In this document: positions 10,368-18,242 of the stretch, one piece after another
Layout of the letters: each line of letters opens with the position of its first letter
Position numbering within the stretch: the stretch's first letter is position 1
Assembly: GCF_010692325.1 (NCBI RefSeq)
Contig: NZ_JAAHHW010000067.1
Span: forward strand, 1-37,140
Source of the DNA: Moorena sp. SIO3I8
GTDB lineage: Bacteria > Cyanobacteriota > Cyanobacteriia > Cyanobacteriales > Coleofasciculaceae
Direction: 5' to 3'
Length of the DNA: 37,140 nucleotides
Notes under the pieces: model-generated
Seen by the model: only the letters and a program-made list of their open reading frames with translations
Databases searched by the model: none
What the model was told of the DNA's origin: nothing
Program-made: the position numbers and the translations under genes

Positions 10368-11369
10368 TCAAGCAAAACTAAGATTGTCCTCTTGTACATC
10401 AATGCTGGTTTTGTAGCGGATTTCTCCATCGTCTAAATCGAATTCAAAGTTACCCATAATCATGCCATAGTTGGCGCGAGTGATAAATTCTGTAATGGGT
10501 AGGCGCTTGTTTTCTGGAGCCTTAACGGGGCAAACTGAATAAAATACAAATTGTCTTTGTTCTTCTATGACTTTGGCGTAGCAAGTCCATTGTCCATTTT
10601 CCCCTCGGAATAAAAGACGCAAGGCTGATGTTTCTGGTATATTGACAAATTGCCATTCGTCTGATTCAAAAAAGTTAACTATTGCGGTAAAGATTGATTG
10701 GTTTGTGGTGGTATCTTCTTCTGTGTCGGAGAATTTTTCATCAACTAATTCGTTGAAAATGCTGGTAATTCCCTCAAGAAATTCAGAGGTAGCGTTTTGG
10801 GTAGCTTCAGCTAAATTGGCTTGGGTCCATTCTTGGAAAAAGTTAACAATTCCTGCGGAAAGTTCTTCGCTGGTAGCTTCTGGGTGGTTAATGGTGGAAG
10901 GATTAAGGTAGTTCCAGAAGGTGTTATAACCGACTTCACCGTTGGGTTGTTGCTGTTTTACGGATAAGCATAGCCAGCTTTCGGTGTTGAGTAGTTTGTT
11001 TGTTAAGGGGTTTTCGGGTTGTTGACAAAGGTCAAGCAGGTAGTTAGCAGCTTCTTCTGCGGTGGAAGCGTTTTCTAATAGCTGTGGCAGTAAATCCGGT
11101 TGGAGAGTGGTTTCAATTTGGATGTCACCACTGGGGAGAAAGTTACCACCACTCATGGGTGCCCGTACTTCTGGTTTGAGGTTGAATAGTTTTTCGGTGT
11201 CGATGCGGTGGTAAAGTTCGGGGGTTACGTGGAAGTTAAGGCGACATTCGATGATTTGCTCGTTTTGTGTGGTGAGAGATAGGGAAGTTGTGGGAATGGT
11301 TAAGGGATTGGAGGTGTTGGTTAAGGTTAAGTCTTTGTCTAAAGGGAAGTTTTCAGTATAATCATTCAT
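10368..11369 (-). CDS. YbjN-like domain protein of unknown function
   Basis: Soluble, acidic, 333 residues. The C-terminal part (about 235-333) reads as a YbjN-type fold: WQFVNIPETSALRLLFRGEN, FVFYSVCPVKAP, LPITEFITRANYGMIMGNFE and FDLDDGEIRYKTSID. YbjN proteins share the type III secretion chaperone fold; their role here is unknown. The N-terminal 230 residues (NEQIIECRLNFHVTPELYHRI, then helical segments) are not recognised. A fragment of a close relative's 5' end lies at 15463-15556, so the gene was duplicated in this region. No clear Shine-Dalgarno sequence. Confidence 0.65.
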   Translation of the reverse strand: MNDYTENFPLDKDLTLTNTSNPLTIPTTSLSLTTQNEQIIECRLNFHVTPELYHRIDTEKLFNLKPEVRAPMSGGNFLPSGDIQIETTLQPDLLPQLLENASTAEEAANYLLDLCQQPENPLTNKLLNTESWLCLSVKQQQPNGEVGYNTFWNYLNPSTINHPEATSEELSAGIVNFFQEWTQANLAEATQNATSEFLEGITSIFNELVDEKFSDTEEDTTTNQSIFTAIVNFFESDEWQFVNIPETSALRLLFRGENGQWTCYAKVIEEQRQFVFYSVCPVKAPENKRLPITEFITRANYGMIMGNFEFDLDDGEIRYKTSIDVQEDNLSFA

Positions 11370-11463
11370 TTTTTTGATAAATTAAAGTAAAGCCAGTTGT
11401 TGTTAATCCCAGTCCTGGTTTTCGCCTACTTGTTTTCGATGTAAATATTGAGGAAATTATCGA

Positions 11464-11811
11464 ATGGAAACCACCAATCAACGTTTAGAGCAATGGCGTG
11501 AAACCCTAGAAAATATTTTAAAGTATTACGCCAATCTTCCTTACCGCTATGGTGATGTGACAACCTCTGTAATTATCAGTGGCGAACGCAACCATTTTAT
11601 GCTGCTCGATGAAGGCTGGGAAAATCATCGCCGTGTATATGGTACCATTGTTCATGCTGAAATCCGCGATGGTAAAATTTGGATTCACTACGACGGTATT
11701 GAAGATGGTATCACGGATGAATTGGTTGCTTCAGGAGTACCGAAGGATAGGATTGTTCTTGCTTTTCATCCCCCCGAGATTCGTGAACATACTGGGTATG
11801 GGGTTGCATAG
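11464..11811 (+). CDS. xisI: XisI family protein (fdxN element excision controlling factor)
   Basis: This 115-residue protein shows the XisI pattern: YRYGDVTTSVIISGERNHFMLLDEGWE, HRRVYGTIVHAEIRDGKIWIHYDG and FHPPEIREHTGYGVA. XisI with XisH and XisF controls excision of the fdxN element in Anabaena; most cyanobacterial copies, like this one, are not next to fdxN and have unknown roles. No xisH precedes it. GAGGAA lies about 9 nt before the ATG. Confidence 0.9.
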   Translation: METTNQRLEQWRETLENILKYYANLPYRYGDVTTSVIISGERNHFMLLDEGWENHRRVYGTIVHAEIRDGKIWIHYDGIEDGITDELVASGVPKDRIVLAFHPPEIREHTGYGVA

Positions 11812-11833
11812 GGTTTAGCATCGTTATCTGAAT

Positions 11834-12169
11834 CTAATTCACTGCAAAGTCAGTATATTGACGTACAGCAGGTTCTTGAAATGCTAGTACAATATCAGTC
11901 TTTGGTACTCCCAATTTGACAAGTTCGTTGGCAAAACCAATTTCAGTTCCATCATGATGTATCCAAATTTTCCTATTCTTGATACTCATATGTAGAACAC
12001 AACCATACATTGGTTGGCGATTCTTCCAACCGGTATAGACAACTTGGTAATGGTCGTGGTCTGAGTCAAAAATTAAGGCAGCTTCAACATCTTCATCAGA
12101 TGGACTTTTACTGGCATAATCACTCAAAAGTTGTTTAATGTATTGGCGATACTGGATTATTTTTTCCAT
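11834..12169 (-). CDS. xisI: XisI family protein, paired with xisH
   Basis: 111 residues: DVEAALIFDSDHDHYQVVYTGW, GCVLHMSIKNRKIWIHHDGTE and FQEPAVRQYTDFAVN. Its start overlaps the end of xisH by 13 nt, the normal translationally coupled arrangement. It is divergent in sequence from the xisI at 11464, so the two are not recent duplicates. Confidence 0.9.
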   Translation of the reverse strand: MEKIIQYRQYIKQLLSDYASKSPSDEDVEAALIFDSDHDHYQVVYTGWKNRQPMYGCVLHMSIKNRKIWIHHDGTEIGFANELVKLGVPKTDIVLAFQEPAVRQYTDFAVN

Positions 12170-12567
12170 TCTAAAATCACCTCTTCAGATGGATCATAAA
12201 CCAAGAGACTGAGCTGAAAACGCTTAACTACTGTTTGCACAAATGGTAGACTAAAGAAAGTCCTTAATGCCCCAACAGGTATTGCCAAAAACAGTTTGAA
12301 CTCAGGTTTCTCTTGTTCTAAAGCAACTTGGTAATTTAAAAATTGCCCCAGAGCAGTGTGGAACTCAGAAATATTAGAGGGATTGGTGAAGCTTTTGATC
12401 TCAACAGCAATTTTTTCATTTCCTTTTGTTGCTGCAAGTAACCTCTCAGCTCCCAAATCTATTTGCATATCAACTCGGCCAGACCGAATCCTGAGAGGAT
12501 CATCGGTAATTGTCCAGCCCTCTTTTTCTAGTCCGTGCCTTACAGCATTATGAAATACGTCTCTCAT
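12157..12567 (-). CDS. xisH: XisH family protein
   Basis: This 136-residue protein begins MRDVFHNAVRHGLEKEGWTI. D37 and E56-I-K58 (IAVEIKSF) fit the PD-(D/E)XK nuclease-like core proposed for XisH. It ends SLLVYDPSEEVILEWKK. It is the first gene of a two-gene unit with xisI. The known Anabaena role is in site-specific excision of the fdxN element; here no fdxN or recombinase gene is in view. Confidence 0.9.
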   Translation of the reverse strand: MRDVFHNAVRHGLEKEGWTITDDPLRIRSGRVDMQIDLGAERLLAATKGNEKIAVEIKSFTNPSNISEFHTALGQFLNYQVALEQEKPEFKLFLAIPVGALRTFFSLPFVQTVVKRFQLSLLVYDPSEEVILEWKK

Positions 12568-12740
12568 TCGCTGGCTATGACGGGAAATCTATGCAAATCT
12601 TGATACAAAACCATTATACAATAATGGACTTCCTTTAGAGTTTTGAGTTATTCTGGGTCAGGTTAGCGATTGACCGTAGGTCACGCTACGCGATGAAGCG
12701 TTCGCGAAGCGTGGCCAAAGGCCTCAGCTTCCGCGCTTGT

Positions 12741-13215
12741 GCGATCGCAATTATTTTCTGCTGCTCCATGAAGACTGGGAAAATCATCGCCGTGTATATG
12801 GTACGTAAGCTATCAGCTATCAGCTATCAGCTATCAGCTCTCAGTGATTAGCTGATAGCTATCAGCTATTAGCTCTCAGCTTTTGAATAAAACAGGTAAC
12901 CATTTGTTTAATAGTCACAAAAGTCCCAGCGTCGTTCGCACAGCGTGGCCAAACGCGCCCCGCGTGGCCTTTTGGCCAAGGCCAAAGCCTGTGCCACAAA
13001 GCAGACGGCTGACCGCTGACCGCTGACCGCTGAATGCTTACTATGGTACGATTGTTCATGCTCAAATCCGCGATGGTAAAATCTGGATTCACTACGACGG
13101 TATTGAAGATGGTATCACGGATGAATTAGTTACTTCAGGAGTACCGAACGATAGGATTGTTCTTGCTTTTCATCCCCCCGAGATTCGTGAACATACTGGG
13201 TATGCGGTTGGATAG
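12741..13215 (+). pseudogene. xisI: Second copy of the 11464 xisI, 5'-truncated and split by a MITE
   Basis: From GCAATTATTTTCTGCTGCTC onwards it is nearly identical to the xisI at 11464 (IHYDGIEDGITDELV, FHPPEIREHTGYAVG). The first ~40 codons are missing, and element B splits the frame at YG-TIVHA. Target-site copies TATGGTAC flank the insert, so the original frame can be restored exactly. Confidence 0.85.
12805..13041. mobile_element. MITE-like element with 7-bp repeat core, copy B (TCAGC family)
   Basis: The 237-bp insert starts GTAAGCTATCAGC and ends GCTGAATGCTTAC, with perfect 8-bp target duplications TATGGTAC at 12797-12804 and 13042-13049. The core holds TCAGCTA heptamers, a GGCC-rich palindromic stretch (about 12930-12990) and CCGCTGA heptamers. 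The uninterrupted target is visible at 11636-11660. Confidence 0.85.
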
Positions 13216-13232
13216 TGTTTGCTTTGGAAGGG

Positions 13233-13370
13233 CTAGGGCGTGTTTTCAAAGTTTTCCGCAAGATTATGATCCCCCCCAGCCCCCCTTAAAAAAGGGGGGA
13301 GCCATACTCAAAGTCCCCCTTTTTTAAGGGGGATTTAGGGGGATCTCCGAGGCAATAAAACACGCCCTAG
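13233..13370. mobile_element. 138-bp inverted-repeat element with 14-bp perfect ends
   Basis: CTAGGGCGTGTTTT at 13233-13246 is exactly complementary to 13357-13370. Inside, C- and G-runs around AAAAAAGGGGGG and CCCCCTTTTTT form a long hairpin. TA at both ends would suit a TA target duplication. No ORF. Confidence 0.6.
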
Positions 13371-13404
13371 GCTTAAGGAAAATAGTACGGTTTCTTTTGT
13401 GTTT

Positions 13405-13578
13405 ATGGTTCAGGTTACTGATTACCTGTACTTTGTTCGAGATGACCAGATTCTCAATAATGAACCGATCATTAAGGGGACTCGAACTCCTGTGAGGGCA
13501 GTTGTTGAAACCTGGCGTATGGGAGTTCCTCCGGAAGAAATTCCCATAGGAATGCCTCATCATAAAAAGCTACAATGA
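13405..13578 (+). pseudogene. DUF433 protein, C-terminally truncated
   Basis: 57 residues: GTRTPVRAVVETWRMGVPPEEIP is a DUF433 core (antitoxin-like), but after EIPIGMPH the sequence departs to KKLQ and a stop. The usual last ~20 residues and any partner toxin are missing. Confidence 0.6.
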
Positions 13579-13603
13579 ATAAATTCCATAGCAATCGCTC
13601 TGT

Positions 13604-14230
13604 ATGAGTAGACTACTGGCAATCGAGAAAACGATTTCAAGCTTTCAAGCGTTACATGAGCGCTTGGGGTTATGTCGCGCCACTGATGAATCGTTTTTTT
13701 CAGAATGGCAGGTATCCTCTATTGAGATATTAGATGATGATAAATCTTTTCTGGACCGTCTCCGGCAGCGATATCATCATTACTACAATGCTGGTCTCTT
13801 AACTGAAGGAACGGTGCTTTTATCTATTGTTGCACCACTGCTGGAACGGTTAGAATTTCATGAGCCTCCGTTTTTCGTACAATCTGAGGTTCCTATCAGT
13901 CTGGAGGTGGAAGAACACAATGAAGTTTATCGAGGTCGGATAGATGTATTGGTGATTCGCGATCTTGTTTGGATACTGACTGTAGAAGCTAAACGATCTA
14001 AGTTTGCGGCGGATATTGCTTTACCACAGTGTTTAGCCTATATGAGTGCTGCACCACGACAACCAAGCTTTGGCATGGTAACGAATGGCAGCGATTTTAT
14101 CTTCTGCAAGTTGAAGGATAAAGTATACGATTTTTCTGATGGGTTTTCATTATTGTCTCGGCAAAATAAGCTTTACGAGGTTGCGACTATTCTCAAGAAG
14201 TTAAAAACCAACAAATTTTCCGACAACTAG
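13604..14230 (+). CDS. Putative PD-(D/E)XK protein, similar to the N-terminal domain of type I restriction R subunits
   Basis: This 208-residue protein has helical N-terminal segments, then VPISLEVEEHNEVYRGRIDVLVI and VWILTVEAKRSKF. D114 and E128-A-K130 fit the nuclease core. ALPQCLAYM and GMVTNGSDFIF follow, as in HsdR N-terminal-like proteins that are common and stand-alone in cyanobacteria. There is no helicase domain and no methylase or specificity gene nearby, so a full restriction system is not present. It lies between two DUF433 genes. Confidence 0.65.
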   Translation: MSRLLAIEKTISSFQALHERLGLCRATDESFFSEWQVSSIEILDDDKSFLDRLRQRYHHYYNAGLLTEGTVLLSIVAPLLERLEFHEPPFFVQSEVPISLEVEEHNEVYRGRIDVLVIRDLVWILTVEAKRSKFAADIALPQCLAYMSAAPRQPSFGMVTNGSDFIFCKLKDKVYDFSDGFSLLSRQNKLYEVATILKKLKTNKFSDN

Positions 14231-14365
14231 AGATTGCTGTTAGCGAAGCGGATGAAAAATCAAGGGACAATTATTCCGACTACCTCCTGTATAATTCCCA
14301 TTTCTCCTAACTCCTGACTCCTACCCATACCAAAAGACTTTTTCAGCAAACCCTAAGTAATATCT

Positions 14366-14692
14366 ATGACTATCAAACAACTAGAAACCCAATTACTTGC
14401 TCTATCTCCCACAGAGAAAACAGAAGCAATTCACCTTTTAGCCCATAGTTTGAACCAAAACTGGCGTGGAATAACCAAAACCAGAAACGTTTGTGGTGGT
14501 GATGCTTGTATTGCTGGAACTCGTATTCCTGTTTGGGTATTGGTAAATGCCCGTAATCTAGGCATTAGCGAGTCTCAACTACTCTATGACTATCCTACAT
14601 TAACAGCAATTGATTTAGCGAATGCTTGGATCTATGCCCAAGTTAATCCTGAGGAAGTTGCCACTGCAATCCAAGAAAATGAGGCAGATTAA
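14366..14692 (+). CDS. DUF433 antitoxin-like protein
   Basis: 108 residues. The core is VCGGDACIAGTRIPVWVLV, then LGISESQLLYDYPTLTAIDLANAW, a DUF433 helix-turn-helix-like domain. The N-terminal ~35 residues resemble a short helical toxin-binding extension (LALSPTEKTEAIHLLAHSL). The stop TAA overlaps the next ATG (TAATG), so both are translationally coupled. DUF433-DUF5615 pairs are predicted toxin-antitoxin modules. Confidence 0.8.
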   Translation: MTIKQLETQLLALSPTEKTEAIHLLAHSLNQNWRGITKTRNVCGGDACIAGTRIPVWVLVNARNLGISESQLLYDYPTLTAIDLANAWIYAQVNPEEVATAIQENEAD

Positions 14693-15045
14693 TGATGGTT
14701 CGTTTATATGCTGATGAGCAGTTTCCTAGACAAGTAGTAGAATTACTTCGTTCTTTAGAACATGATGTTTTAACAGTCCAAGAAGCTGGTAATCAGGGTT
14801 TATCCGATGAAGCAGTATTAGCTTTTGCTGTGAACCAAAATCGCGCAGTATTAACTTTAAATCGCCGTGATTTCTTTCGTTTACATCGTTTAAATCAGGA
14901 ACATTGCGGAATTATTGCTTGCGTAGATGATGGCGATCGCCAGAGAATGGTAATGAATATTGATCAGGCGATAAATGGATTAGAAACTCTCGCAGGTAAA
15001 CTTATTCGAGTTTATCGAGTACAACCTCCTAATTTATCACAATAA
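14692..15045 (+). CDS. DUF5615 PIN-like protein, predicted ribonuclease toxin
   Basis: 117 residues: RLYADEQFPRQVVELLRSLEHDV, AVLTLNRRDFFRLH and HCGIIACVDDGD give the acidic residues of the PIN-like DUF5615 fold. It is paired with the DUF433 gene just upstream (1-nt overlap). The second ATG (14695) could also be used. Predicted RNA cleavage follows from fold membership only. Confidence 0.8.
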   Translation: MMVRLYADEQFPRQVVELLRSLEHDVLTVQEAGNQGLSDEAVLAFAVNQNRAVLTLNRRDFFRLHRLNQEHCGIIACVDDGDRQRMVMNIDQAINGLETLAGKLIRVYRVQPPNLSQ

Positions 15046-15122
15046 TTGTGGCAAAGCGTTGATCAAACACCTGAAAAATTGATCGAAAGCCACCAAAAGT
15101 GAAACCCAACACCAATTCTCCC

Positions 15123-15270
15123 TGTTGGGTTTCGCGAAAGCTTTACCCAACCTACAAGATTATGCGATCGCACTGGTAAGTAGGGTTTGTTGAAACATTG
15201 CCTTGTTGTTTCTTCATTTTGGGAATGTATTGTAGTATTGTAGGTTGGGTTGAGGCAACGAAACCCAACA
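15123..15270. repeat. Inverted-repeat element rich in TTGGGTT
   Basis: TGTTGGGTTTCG (15123-15134) pairs with 15259-15270, and ACCCAACCTACAA (15145-15157) pairs with 15238-15250. Further TTGGGTT words lie around 15295-15360 and at 22355-22387. It is probably a degenerate MITE. The remaining gap 15046-15460 holds no convincing gene. Confidence 0.5.
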
Positions 15271-15462
15271 AATTCAGGTAAAATAAGAGATGATGTTGGG
15301 TTCCGCTCTGCTATCAAATCGATAGGTTTTATCAAAAATATTTATTCGCTCAACCCAACCTAGGGGCGATCGCACTGAATTTGCAATTGCTTAGCGTTGC
15401 ACTTTGTTTGCTGAGGGATAGGTAGGTGCGCTCTTACCATTAAGAATTAAATTCGCCACGGG

Positions 15463-15556
15463 TCGCACCTGAAGTTGTGGAAATGGTTAAGGGATTGCAG
15501 GAGTCGCTTAAGGTTAACTCTTTGTCTAAAGGTAAATTTTCAGTATGATTACTCAT
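15463..15556 (-). pseudogene. 5' fragment of a relative of the YbjN-like gene
   Basis: MSNHTENLPLDKELTLSDSC and NPLTISTTS align with the start of the protein at 10368-11369 (MNDYTENFPLDKDLTLTNTS and NPLTIPTTS). The similarity ends there, so this is a truncated duplicate. Confidence 0.7.
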
Positions 15557-15618
15557 AACAATTTACAATTCATAAAGTCAGATCAGGTTTTGGTTTCAAG
15601 GAAAGCATCTGTTGCTAG

Positions 15619-15782
15619 GTAAGTCTTCAGCTATCAGCTATCAGCTATCAGCTATCAGCTATCAGCGAACAGCGATTAGCGCTACGCGCACGCTACGCGA
15701 ACAGCTTTTGAATACAATAAGCTGACGGCTGACGGCTGACGGCTGACGGCTGACGGCTGACGGCTGATGGCTGAATGCTTAC
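15619..15782. mobile_element. MITE-like element with 7-bp repeat core, copy C (TCAGC family)
   Basis: The 164-bp insert starts GTAAGTCTTCAGC and ends GCTGAATGCTTAC. It is flanked by GTTGCTAG (15611-15618) and GTTGCTTG (15783-15790), an 8-bp duplication with one mismatch. The core has TCAGCTA then GACGGCT heptamers, separated by GCTACGCG-type palindromes. Confidence 0.75.
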
Positions 15783-15796
15783 GTTGCTTGATTTGG

Positions 15797-15968
15797 TATA
15801 TAGCGTTTCTAGGACTCATGAGGTACACATTAGTTTTGACCTCTTCCCTCTTCCCTTCCCCTCCTGGGAGGGGTTAGGGGTGGGTTCCCTCTTCCCTGCT
15901 CCCTGCTCCCTGCTCCCTGCTCCCTAAAAACCAGAAATTTGTACCTCACAAGTAGTAGACTTGCTATA
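15797..15968. mobile_element. MITE-like element with heptamer core, copy D2 (GTACC family)
   Basis: The left end TATATAGCGTTTCTAGGACT then ATGAGGTACA pairs imperfectly over ~30 bp with the right end TTTGTACCTCACAAG...AGACTTGCTATA. The core has TTCCCTC and TGCTCCC repeats and a GGGAGGGG hairpin. The right end abuts the antitoxin gene that follows. Confidence 0.6.
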
Positions 15969-16007
15969 AGTGATATAATATATGTACGTAAATCTGTACA
16001 TAAACTG

Positions 16008-16313
16008 ATGTTTGATTACGAGATTACATCTCAAAATGATGCTAAAAATAACTTATTTAAGTTGTTGGATATAGTTGCACAAAATAATCAGGTATATATC
16101 ATCAATCGTCGTGATGGGGAGAATGTTGCTTTGATTACAGAATCGGATTTGAGGAGTTTAGTAGAGACGGTTTATCTGTTAAGAACCCCTAGCAATGCAA
16201 TTCGCCTGCTGGATGCAATTGAGGAGTCTAAGACTGGAAAAATAAAACCTCAAACCATTGAAGAACTTTACTCTGAGTTGGGAATTGAGCAAGAAGAAGA
16301 AGAAAAAGGCTGA
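16008..16313 (+). CDS. Phd/YefM-family antitoxin
   Basis: About 101 residues starting MFDYEITSQNDAKNNLFKLLD. VYIINRRDGENVALITESDLRSL is the diagnostic Phd/YefM segment. An ATG further upstream (15939) lies inside element D2 and is rejected as the start. The acidic tail (IEQEEEEKG) overlaps the start of a broken YoeB/Txe toxin gene. Its normal job would be to neutralise that toxin and repress the pair. Confidence 0.8.
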   Translation: MFDYEITSQNDAKNNLFKLLDIVAQNNQVYIINRRDGENVALITESDLRSLVETVYLLRTPSNAIRLLDAIEESKTGKIKPQTIEELYSELGIEQEEEEKG

Positions 16314-16606
16314 ATTGGATCAAGTAAAGCCAGTTGTGGTTAATCGCAGTCCTGGTTTTAGTTCTAGGTTTAAGGAAGATTTGGCTTGGTGGTTCAAGCA
16401 TGATTTTAAAGTGGCGTCGAAAATTTTGGATTTGGTTACTGCTGTAATGGACAATCAATCCATTTGAGGGCATTGGTAAACCAGAACCATTAAAGTATAT
16501 GGATGCAGATATTTGGTCACGCCGCATTGATTTGGAACATCGGCTGGTTTATCGGGTGGGAAGTAGTCAGATTGATTTTCTGGCTTGTCGGTATCATTAT
16601 GAGTGA
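16312..16606 (+). pseudogene. YoeB/Txe-family toxin, frameshifted
   Basis: Frame 1 reads PGFSSRFKEDLAWWFKHDFK and [13 protein letters not shown] and then hits TGA at 16465. The rest continues in another frame as [33 protein letters not shown] and FLACRYHYE, the typical YoeB ending. One base is lost or gained near 16460. This mRNA interferase is dead, leaving an antitoxin without a partner. Confidence 0.8.
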
Positions 16607-16641
16607 TGTTTTGTTATATTTTATTGTCAATTAATCCACTA

Positions 16642-16983
16642 CTAAGCCACTCCGTAGCCTGTGTAAGGACGTTTATAACTGGGATGTAAACCGAGAAGAA
16701 TGTCCTCTTTTGGTATACCCATGTCCACCAAATATTGCGCCAAATCAGCTTCTGTCATATTTCGCTGAATCCAAACTTTACCATCTTTGATATCTAAATG
16801 GATGAAACAGTTGTAAACTCGTTTGAGTCCATCCCAGCCGATATCTAGAAGTTGATAATGGTCATGTTCTGTGTCAAAAATAAGTTGACACTCAATCTCT
16901 GAATTTGGATTATTCGCTTCTAAGGTGGCATGATTAGTTAATAGCTGGCGGATGAATAATCGGTACTTTTCTAGTTTTTCCAT
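16642..16983 (-). CDS. xisI: XisI family protein
   Basis: 113 residues: ECQLIFDTEHDHYQLLDIGWD, NCFIHLDIKDGKVWIQRN and LHPSYKRPYTGYGVA. It resembles the xisI at 11834 more than the one at 11464 (shared MEK...YR..I.QLL start). It was once coupled to a xisH whose last codons remain just upstream. Confidence 0.88.
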   Translation of the reverse strand: MEKLEKYRLFIRQLLTNHATLEANNPNSEIECQLIFDTEHDHYQLLDIGWDGLKRVYNCFIHLDIKDGKVWIQRNMTEADLAQYLVDMGIPKEDILLGLHPSYKRPYTGYGVA

Positions 16984-17012
16984 TGGATGATTACCTCTTC
17001 AACAGGATTATA
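16971..17012 (-). pseudogene. xisH: C-terminal remnant of xisH cut by a MITE
   Basis: The minus strand gives YNPVEEVIIQWKN and a stop, matching the intact XisH end (YDPSEEVILEWKK), with the same 13-nt overlap of the following xisI. All upstream xisH sequence is missing, and the break falls exactly at the end of element E2. Confidence 0.8.
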
Positions 17013-17116
17013 TATACCAATCCTAAATGAATTGTGATAATTTTTGTTCCCTTTTCCCTACTCCCTACTCCCTGTTCCCTGTTCCCTGTTCCCTGTTCCC
17101 TGTTCCCTTTGGTATA
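17013..17116 (+). mobile_element. 104-bp MITE-like element, copy E2 (TATACCAA family)
   Basis: It runs TATACCAATCCTAAATGAATTGTGA... to ...TTCCCTTTGGTATA, with TATACCAA/TTGGTATA ends and a CCCTGTT heptamer core. It truncates xisH. Confidence 0.7.
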
Positions 17117-17493
17117 GCACTACCCATTAAATTTAGGACATTGATACATGCTCAAAAGCTGTTGTAGTCAACTTTTGCCTCTTGCCTCTTGCCTGGCGCG
17201 TAGCGCTATATATGAGTAATTTTCATTTATCCTTCAATAGTGAGCGGGATGCTTACGCTAGCAAAGGGAAACCATAGTGATGAGTAGGGTGCTTCAGGCA
17301 CTTGTTTGGTCAATATAAGGAACATTTTGCTATTTTGCGGGCGTTAGTACCGTTATCGATTCGATTGCTTTGGTGCGTTACGCTGTCGAAGGGCGCACCA
17401 AAGCAAGATCAGCGATTAGCCCAAAGGGCTACGCTTCGCGATCGCACTAAGCTGAACGCCTACCACCATACTATGAGGTATGTCTAGAGTGTG
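17117..17493. other. Intergenic stretch without a gene; one 13-bp hairpin
   Basis: A perfect 13-bp inverted repeat (TTGCTTTGGTGCG at 17365-17377 with 17394-17406) and a HIP1 octamer near 17440 are the only structures seen. No reading frame resembles a protein family. Confidence 0.5.
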
Positions 17494-18150
17494 TCATGGG
17501 ATTGTTTGCTTGAGGTAAGAGACATTTGGCTCTTTTGCGCCGTAACGCACCAATAATCTTGTGATTTTCTCTTTTATCTCAGTGTCTGCATTCTTCGGCA
17601 GCCTTTCTATTGGTTTTCGGTAATCGTTATCAATTACTTCGGGATCGGCATCTCGATCGAGAAGCGTTTTAATTATCGGAATATTCAGCTTACTTACCGC
17701 GATCCCTAATGCATTCATTCCACTAAATCCGCCAGCTTCATTGATTGTGTCTTTTGCTCCGTGATTAAGGAGCAGTTGAACCATTTCTATATTTTCTTCC
17801 TCTACACTCCATCTCAGAGGAGAATTGCCTTCATTATCCTTGACATTAGGATTAGCTCCCGCTTTCAATAGTAAGCTTACTATATCTTTGTGGCCGCCCC
17901 ACATAGCCATGAGTAATGGATGAGAATCCCGGTCTAGATTCCAAGCATTGACATCAGCTCCGGCTTTTATCAAAAGTTTTACAATTTCTATTTTTCCTCC
18001 ATAATCCACTTCATCTATCGCTTCTTGTAAGGGAGTCCAGAAAGGGGGATTAGGCATGTAAAAATTAACGTCGAGGCCTTGTTCAATCATTTTCGCAAGA
18101 TTACTATCATCATGGTCTCGAATTATATCAAAAATATCTTGATTGTTCAT
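17494..18150 (-). CDS. Ankyrin-repeat protein, candidate immunity partner of the upstream effector
   Basis: About 218 residues from MNNQDIFDIIRD (an in-frame ATG 7 codons earlier is also possible). At least four ankyrin repeats are visible: IEIVKLLIKAGADVNAWN, HKDIVSLLLKAGANPNVKD, IEMVQLLLNHGAKDTINE and IPIIKTLLDRDADPEVID, with a partial fifth (ITRLLVRYGAKEP). No signal peptide, so cytoplasmic. It is directly downstream (about 90 bp) of, and in the same orientation as, the DUF4157 protein with a toxin-like tail. Ankyrin proteins are known as immunity proteins of polymorphic toxins, which makes this a reasonable inference, not a demonstrated role. Confidence 0.85.
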   Translation of the reverse strand: MNNQDIFDIIRDHDDSNLAKMIEQGLDVNFYMPNPPFWTPLQEAIDEVDYGGKIEIVKLLIKAGADVNAWNLDRDSHPLLMAMWGGHKDIVSLLLKAGANPNVKDNEGNSPLRWSVEEENIEMVQLLLNHGAKDTINEAGGFSGMNALGIAVSKLNIPIIKTLLDRDADPEVIDNDYRKPIERLPKNADTEIKEKITRLLVRYGAKEPNVSYLKQTIP

Positions 18151-18242
18151 TTTAATTAACCAAAATAACATTATGATAAACTACTGTAAACTCAATACTT
18201 GAGATTAATAGTAACGTTCAAGGCTTGAGCTAAAAATATTCT

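Noticed and set aside
12862-13092. 76-residue minus-strand ORF
   Set aside because: It lies within MITE copy B and its xisI target; it reads repeats and palindromes only.
13404-13563. Minus-strand ORF over the truncated DUF433 gene
   Set aside because: It is the antisense shadow of a recognisable DUF433 sequence on the plus strand.
15063-15335. 90-residue minus-strand ORF rich in NPT/NPS
   Set aside because: It is a translation through the TTGGGTT inverted-repeat element; composition and position follow the repeat, not a protein family.
17302-17487. 61-residue plus-strand ORF
   Set aside because: It overlaps a 13-bp hairpin and repeat-like sequence and shows no protein features.
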